Below, piece by piece: positions 59,868-64,000 of a stretch of 64,000 nt of DNA; position 1 is the stretch's first letter, and every line of letters begins with the position of its first letter. Under the pieces are notes generated by a model that saw only the letters and a list, made by a program, of their open reading frames with translations, searched no databases and was not told where the DNA came from. The stretch lies in NCBI RefSeq assembly GCF_965139615.1, contig NZ_CBCSIQ010000001.1, positions 186,001-250,000 on the forward strand, in the 5' to 3' direction. The translations under genes and the position numbers were made by a program. Source of the stretch: Kerstersia similis (GTDB taxonomy: Bacteria > Pseudomonadota > Gammaproteobacteria > Burkholderiales > Burkholderiaceae_B).

Positions 59868-60662
59868 ATGCAACAAGCCTCTCTGGATAAGCAGGACATG
59901 ACTATTGCGCCGCCTGCGGGCGAGCCGCGTGTTGACGCCTGCCCCTATGCAAAATCCGTTTCTTTCCTGATTGTTTCCGGCCCGACGGTGCTGCGCCAGG
60001 TACTGCCCGCCTTGGCGCTTGCTGCGCCGTTGTCTGTCCATCTGGCGGCAGACGGAGAGTCCGCCTGGAATTTCGTGCTGCATGAGCGGGTAGATCTCGC
60101 CATCATCGACGCCGGTCTGCCTGAAAACGACGGTTTTTCGCTGCTGACCCGCTTGCGGCGTCGTTCCGATATGCCGGTGTTGATGCTGATTGAAAGCGAA
60201 GGCGATACCGAGCGGCTGATGGGCTTGCGCTGCGGCGCCAGCGATTACGTCCGCAAGCCGGTGGATTTCGATATTCTCTGGACGCGCCTGCATGGTTGTC
60301 TGCGGCGCCAGGTGAGCCAGGCCGATGCGGCCAGCCGGTATCTGCAAGTGGGCGACCTGAGTCTGGATTCGGCATCCTCGGAAGTGCGGGTGGGCGGCAA
60401 TCAGGTTTATCTGACAGCGGCGGAAACGAGCATCCTGACCGCCCTGATGCGACGTCCGGGCGCCATGATCAGCCGTGAGCATCTGACGGAAACCGCTTTG
60501 GGGCGTTCCATCGAGCCGCTGGATCGCAGCCTGGATACGCATATCAGCAACCTGCGCCGCAAACTCAGCTTGCGTGCCGGCCAGGAAGGCAGGCCGCAGA
60601 TCCGCAGTTATCGCAACCGTGGGTATGCGTTGATGATGCCGGCGGATGATATGCCGAGCTGA
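59868..60662 (+). CDS. Orphan OmpR/PhoB-type response regulator with degenerate receiver
   Basis: 264 residues. The receiver domain (about 30-145) keeps the phosphorylatable Asp (LAIIDAGLPENDGF) and the Lys (DYVRKPVD). It lacks the acidic pair at the start, where SFLIVSGPTVL replaces the usual DD, and has Ile where Thr/Ser is normal (VLMLIES). The C-terminal winged helix is standard (LTAAETSILTALMRRPGAMISREHLTE, SLDTHISNLRRKL, IRSYRNRGYALM). No histidine kinase adjoins it. It may work without phosphorylation. The start (59868, 59898 or TTG 59823) is uncertain. Confidence 0.85.
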   Translation: MQQASLDKQDMTIAPPAGEPRVDACPYAKSVSFLIVSGPTVLRQVLPALALAAPLSVHLAADGESAWNFVLHERVDLAIIDAGLPENDGFSLLTRLRRRSDMPVLMLIESEGDTERLMGLRCGASDYVRKPVDFDILWTRLHGCLRRQVSQADAASRYLQVGDLSLDSASSEVRVGGNQVYLTAAETSILTALMRRPGAMISREHLTETALGRSIEPLDRSLDTHISNLRRKLSLRAGQEGRPQIRSYRNRGYALMMPADDMPS

Positions 60663-60704
60663 GCGTCTCAGCGATACGCGATACCCTTGGTCTTGCAGAA
60701 ACTG

Positions 60705-60745
60705 GCCTCCGGAAACCGATATTGATCGGAATCCGGGGGCTTTTT
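60705..60745 (+). terminator. Rho-independent terminator of the response-regulator gene
   Basis: GCCTCCGG pairs with CCGGGGGC, and inside it CCGAT with ATCGG around ATTG, followed by five Ts, about 43 bp past the stop. Confidence 0.8.
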
Positions 60746-60893
60746 CCATGCTGCGGCACGTGTGAGTGCGTGCATGCCTGCTGAATTAGCACCTGCTGGC
60801 GTAAGCCAGTGAAACAGATTTCAAAGCCGATTTCTCATTCTGGATCAATCAATGCTTTGACAGTCATTGACTAGGCAAATAATATTTTCACCC

Positions 60894-61370
60894 ATGGAAG
60901 ACCAAGGCAAAACACAGGAATTCATCCAGGCCTATGACCTGATGGATAGCGTGGGCTGGTTGATGCGCTCCTCGCTGGCGGCAATGCGTCAGGAAATCGA
61001 GCGGCGCATGGAGCCTTTCGGCCTGACCAACGCGCAGTGGCACCCGATCCTCAAGCTCTATACCGGGCAGGCGGATACGGTGGCAGAGCTGGCGCGCGGC
61101 TGTATGCAGGATGCCGGTGGCATGACACGCATGCTCGATAGGCTGGAAGCCAAGGGCTTGTGCCGGCGCCGGCGCTGCCAGTCGGATCGGCGCGTGGTGC
61201 GTATCGAATTGACCGAACAGGGCCGCGAGGTGGCCAGCCGGATTCCGCTGGTGCTGCGGGATGTGCATGAGTTGGGGCTCCAGGATTTTTCTGAAACCGA
61301 AGTCGCGCAGCTCAAGGCCTATCTGCGTCGCATGCAGCAGACATTGCTGGATAGGTCGGGGCAGGCGTGA
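60894..61370 (+). CDS. MarR-family regulator of the emrAB-like efflux genes
   Basis: 158 residues. The MarR fold contains LTNAQWHPILKLYTGQADTVAELARGCMQDAGGMTRMLDRLEAKGL and the wing RRRRCQSDRRVVRIELT. It is upstream of emrA/emrB on the same strand, as in emrRAB, and is the probable repressor of the pump. The ATG at 60894 lacks a clear ribosome site. A TTG at 60867 is an alternative. Confidence 0.88.
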   Translation: MEDQGKTQEFIQAYDLMDSVGWLMRSSLAAMRQEIERRMEPFGLTNAQWHPILKLYTGQADTVAELARGCMQDAGGMTRMLDRLEAKGLCRRRRCQSDRRVVRIELTEQGREVASRIPLVLRDVHELGLQDFSETEVAQLKAYLRRMQQTLLDRSGQA

Positions 61371-61492
61371 GAGGCTGTCTTGATGCTTTGGGCCTGATCG
61401 GGCGGCGCCAGTTGCTGGCAGGGCTAGTGGCCGCCAGGTTCCGGCAAGGCCGGGCGTAAGCACGCGCCGGCCGGCAGGCTGGTTGTTTTCAC

Positions 61493-61514
61493 CCCGGCAA
61501 ACGCCGGGTTTTTT
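61493..61514 (+). terminator. Terminator hairpin in the marR-emrA gap
   Basis: CCCGGC and GCCGGG form a stem with an AAAC loop, followed by six Ts. It ends only 22 bases before the emrA start, so emrA transcription must start or resist termination here. Confidence 0.75.
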
Positions 61515-61536
61515 CATTGTTCAGCGAAAATTTGCC

Positions 61537-62829
61537 ATGAGTGACGACAATCACACGCAAAAGAGTGACGTAAAAAGCAGTAGCAAGCAGAAGCTGGATC
61601 CCGCGGCGACCAGGCATCGCCGCAAGGTGCTGCTGAGCGTGACCTTCGTGGTGGTGCTGGCGGCGCTCGCCTTTGGTGCCTACGAATGGTTGCTGGGTGG
61701 CCGCTACGAGACCACGGACAATGCGTATGTCCAGGGCAATGTGATTCAGATTACGCCCAGGGTGGAAGGAACGGTCGAGGCCATCTATGCGGACGACATG
61801 GATTTCGTGAAGGCCGGGCAGGTGCTGGTGCGCCTGGATCCCGCCGACGCCCATATCCGGCTTGAGCAGGCCGAAGCCCAGCTGGCGCAGGCCGTGCGTC
61901 AGGCACGGACTTTGTATGCCGATAACGAAACCCTGAATGCGCAGATCGCCTTGCGCCAGGCCGAAGTCGTCAAGGCGCGCAGTGATCTGGCACGCGCCGA
62001 GGACGACCGCAAGCGCCGCACGACGCTGGCCAGCAATGGCGCGGTGTCGCACGAGGAACTGCGGCATGCCGAGGCGGCATCGGCTGCGGCCCGTAGCACC
62101 CTGGCAGCGGCTGAAGCAGCGGTGGCAGCAGCCCGTGAACAGTTGTCCAGCAACCAGGCGCTGACCGATGGCACGGATGTAATCCATCACCCGGCGGTAC
62201 AGGCCGCGGCTGCGGCAGTGCGCGAGGCGTATCTGGCCAATGAGCGCATGGCGGTGCTGGCACCGACCGACGGCTATGTGGCGCGGCGTACCGTGCAGCT
62301 CGGGCAGCGCGTGTCGGCGGGCTCGAACCTGATGACGGTGGTGCCCCTGCGTGAGGTATGGGTGGAAGCCAACTTCAAGGAAAACCAGCTGCGTGACCTG
62401 CGACTGGGCCAGGAAGCCACGCTGACGGCGGATCTCTATGGCACGAAAGTCCGCTATAGCGGCAAAATCACCGGGCTGGGTGTCGGCACGGGTGCGGCCT
62501 TTGCCTTGTTGCCAGCCCAGAATGCGACGGGCAACTGGATCAAGGTGGTGCAACGCGTGCCGGTGCGCATTGAATTGACGGGCGAGGAACTGCTTGAGCA
62601 TCCCCTGCGCGTGGGCCTGTCCATGGATGTGAAGGTCAAGGTCAGCGACAAGGACGGCGGCATGCTGGCCAGCGCGCCGCGCACCGAGCCGTTTGCGCAA
62701 ACCGGGGTGTATCGTCAGCAGGAAGAAGGCGCTGAAGCCAATGTGGCGCGCATCGTCGCCGCCAACCTGGGCGCGCCGCAGGCCGTCGTCAAGCTTGGCA
62801 TGGCAGCGTCGGCCGCGGGCGTGAACTGA
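61537..62829 (+). CDS. emrA: HlyD/EmrA-family membrane-fusion protein
   Basis: 430 residues. One N-terminal helix (VLLSVTFVVVLAALAFGAYEWLL) anchors a periplasmic adaptor: barrel-sandwich strands (YETTDNAYVQGNVIQITPRVEGTVEAIYADD), an Ala/Glu-rich coiled coil at about 110-215, and the second lipoyl half (VLAPTDGYVARRTVQLGQRVSAGSNLMTVVPLREVWVEANFKENQL). It bridges the MFS pump EmrB to an outer-membrane channel. The start at 61537 follows a terminator hairpin; its ribosome site is weak. emrB starts 2 bp past the stop. Confidence 0.94.
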   Translation: MSDDNHTQKSDVKSSSKQKLDPAATRHRRKVLLSVTFVVVLAALAFGAYEWLLGGRYETTDNAYVQGNVIQITPRVEGTVEAIYADDMDFVKAGQVLVRLDPADAHIRLEQAEAQLAQAVRQARTLYADNETLNAQIALRQAEVVKARSDLARAEDDRKRRTTLASNGAVSHEELRHAEAASAAARSTLAAAEAAVAAAREQLSSNQALTDGTDVIHHPAVQAAAAAVREAYLANERMAVLAPTDGYVARRTVQLGQRVSAGSNLMTVVPLREVWVEANFKENQLRDLRLGQEATLTADLYGTKVRYSGKITGLGVGTGAAFALLPAQNATGNWIKVVQRVPVRIELTGEELLEHPLRVGLSMDVKVKVSDKDGGMLASAPRTEPFAQTGVYRQQEEGAEANVARIVAANLGAPQAVVKLGMAASAAGVN

Positions 62830-62831
62830 TC

Positions 62832-64000
62832 ATGACGGCCGCGATGCAGCCTTTGCCCCCGCTGGAGGGGCGGGCGCGGACCATGGGCACGCTGGCGCTA
62901 TCGGCCGCCGTGTTCATGAACGTGCTGGATACTTCGATCGCCAACGTCTCTTTGCCAGCCATTGCTGGCGACCTGGGTGTCAGCGCGACGCAGGGCACCT
63001 GGGTCATCACCAGCTTTGCCGTGGCCAATGCCATTTCCGTACCGTTGACGGGCTGGCTGTCGCAGCGCTTCGGGCAGGTGCGCCTGTTTGTACTCAGCGT
63101 GGCTTTGTTCGTACTGTCGTCCTGGCTCTGCGGCCTGGCGCCGAATATGCCATTGCTGATTGCCTTCCGGGTGCTGCAGGGCTTTGTGGCCGGCCCCATG
63201 ATTCCCCTGTCGCAGGCGCTGCTGTTGTCGAGCTATCCCAAGGCGCTGGCGGGGCTGGCCATGGCGGCATGGTCGATGACAACGCTGGTGGCGCCGGTGA
63301 CCGGGCCTTTGCTGGGCGGTTGGATCACGGACAACATGAGCTGGCCGTGGATCTTCTATATCAACGTGCCTGTGGGCATCCTGGCGGTATTCGTGACCTG
63401 GCGCATTTTCCGCGATCGCGAAACCGTGCGGCGCAACTTGCCCATCGACAGCATCGGGTTGGCCCTCTTGGTTTTGTGGGTGGGCGCCATGCAGATCATG
63501 CTGGATATCGGCAAGGAGCATGACTGGTTCCAGTCTCCGATGGTGGTGGCCTGCGCGGTGGTGGCGGTGGTGGGGTTTGTATTCTTCCTGGCCTGGGAGT
63601 TGACGGAGCGCCACCCGGTCGTGGACCTGGCATTGTTCCGGATACGCAGCTTCTGGACGGGAACGCTGGCGATTTCCATCGGCTATGGCCTGTTTTTCGG
63701 CAATGTCGTGTTGCTGCCGCTATGGTTGCAGCAGTACATGGGCTATACCGCGACGCAATCGGGCATGGCCATGGCGCCGGTGGGGCTGTTGGCCCTGGTA
63801 TGTTCGCCATACGTCGGTAAAAGCATTGCCCGGGTGGATCCGCGCAAGTATGCGACCTTCTCCTTCCTGGTCTTCGCACTGGTGTTGTTCATGCGGGCGC
63901 GCTTCAATACCCAGGTGGATTTCGGCACCATCATGATCCCCACGCTGATCCAGGGGATAGGCCTGGCCTTCTTTTTCATTCCCTTGATGACGCTGACGCT
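62832..64000 (+). CDS. emrB: EmrB-type MFS multidrug efflux pump, DHA2 family (3' end outside window)
   Basis: 390 residues are visible and the frame is open to the right edge (full family length about 510). VFMNVLDTSIANVSLPAIAGDLGVSATQGTWVITSFAVANAISVPLTGWLSQRFG is motif A/D1 of the 14-helix drug:H+ antiporters. FRVLQGFVAGPMIPLSQ and VAPVTGPLLGGWI (motif C) confirm a DHA2 exporter. The start lies 2 bp after the emrA stop. No outer-membrane factor gene is visible in the window. Confidence 0.95.
   Translation, partial: MTAAMQPLPPLEGRARTMGTLALSAAVFMNVLDTSIANVSLPAIAGDLGVSATQGTWVITSFAVANAISVPLTGWLSQRFGQVRLFVLSVALFVLSSWLCGLAPNMPLLIAFRVLQGFVAGPMIPLSQALLLSSYPKALAGLAMAAWSMTTLVAPVTGPLLGGWITDNMSWPWIFYINVPVGILAVFVTWRIFRDRETVRRNLPIDSIGLALLVLWVGAMQIMLDIGKEHDWFQSPMVVACAVVAVVGFVFFLAWELTERHPVVDLALFRIRSFWTGTLAISIGYGLFFGNVVLLPLWLQQYMGYTATQSGMAMAPVGLLALVCSPYVGKSIARVDPRKYATFSFLVFALVLFMRARFNTQVDFGTIMIPTLIQGIGLAFFFIPLMTLT

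Noticed and set aside
1..64000. CRISPR arrays, defence islands, prophage or integrative elements
   Set aside because: No regularly spaced repeats, integrase, transposase, toxin-antitoxin or phage structural gene was seen. The only sign of rearrangement is the lysR/dctP scar.

Overview
The window is about 62% G+C by eye and dense in genes of betaproteobacterial type. It looks like the chromosome of a Burkholderiales bacterium in the Alcaligenaceae (Bordetella/Achromobacter/Kerstersia relatives). Supporting signs are the OmpC-like betaproteobacterial porin, homodimeric AceE, an ArgP/ArgO pair, MetR/MetE, RecA followed by RecX, and many LysR, MarR and IclR regulators. The genus cannot be fixed from this sequence. 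No rRNA, tRNA, CRISPR array, prophage or intact insertion sequence was seen. A single undetermined base (N) lies at 19362.

Layout. 1-4.1 kb: the tail of one pyruvate-dehydrogenase-E1-like gene and a complete second one, separated by a MarR regulator whose divergent promoter carries palindromic operators. 4.2-10 kb: a porin and the class Ib ribonucleotide reductase operon nrdHIEF behind a pair of NrdR boxes. 10-17.5 kb: transporters, an NrtR-like regulator next to a UbiM-like hydroxylase, a cold-shock gene with a structured leader, and a MerR regulator that shares an operator motif with a secreted protein of unknown function. 17.5-24 kb: argP/argO, a TetR regulator divergent from a small ORF plus siderophore-interacting protein, a deletion scar with fragments of lysR and dctP, a nitronate monooxygenase and rdgC. 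24-28.3 kb: an amino-acid ABC importer translationally coupled to hutG, with an IclR regulator upstream.

28.9-41.4 kb: recA (LexA box)-recX, metR/metE, a DUF1963 protein, a DMT exporter/MarR pair with two palindromic operators, an unrecognised 382-residue protein, dnaB and pdxA. 41.6-47.9 kb: DUF454 protein, clpB with a sigma-32-type promoter, an ABC-F ATPase preceded by a three-codon upstream ORF and two hairpins, and an aldo/keto reductase. 48.3-53.3 kb: a sulfur amino-acid cluster (metY, two MetQ-type binding proteins, a 2OG-Fe(II) oxygenase) converging on a serine-dehydratase-like gene. 53.4-59.1 kb: LysR-dodA, meso-diaminopimelate dehydrogenase, PhzF, QueH and an EntA-like SDR that lacks the catalytic lysine. 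59.1-64 kb: an intergenic region with DnaA-box-like 9-mers, a degenerate orphan response regulator, and a MarR-emrA-emrB multidrug efflux locus that runs off the right edge.

Most of this is ordinary core and accessory chromosome. The most promising places for undescribed biology are the minimal MRH* leader of the ABC-F gene, the EntA-like protein with a lysine-to-methionine change, the two-MetQ/oxygenase cluster, the hutG-importer operon, the MerR two-site regulon, and the small ORF overlapping the siderophore-interacting protein.
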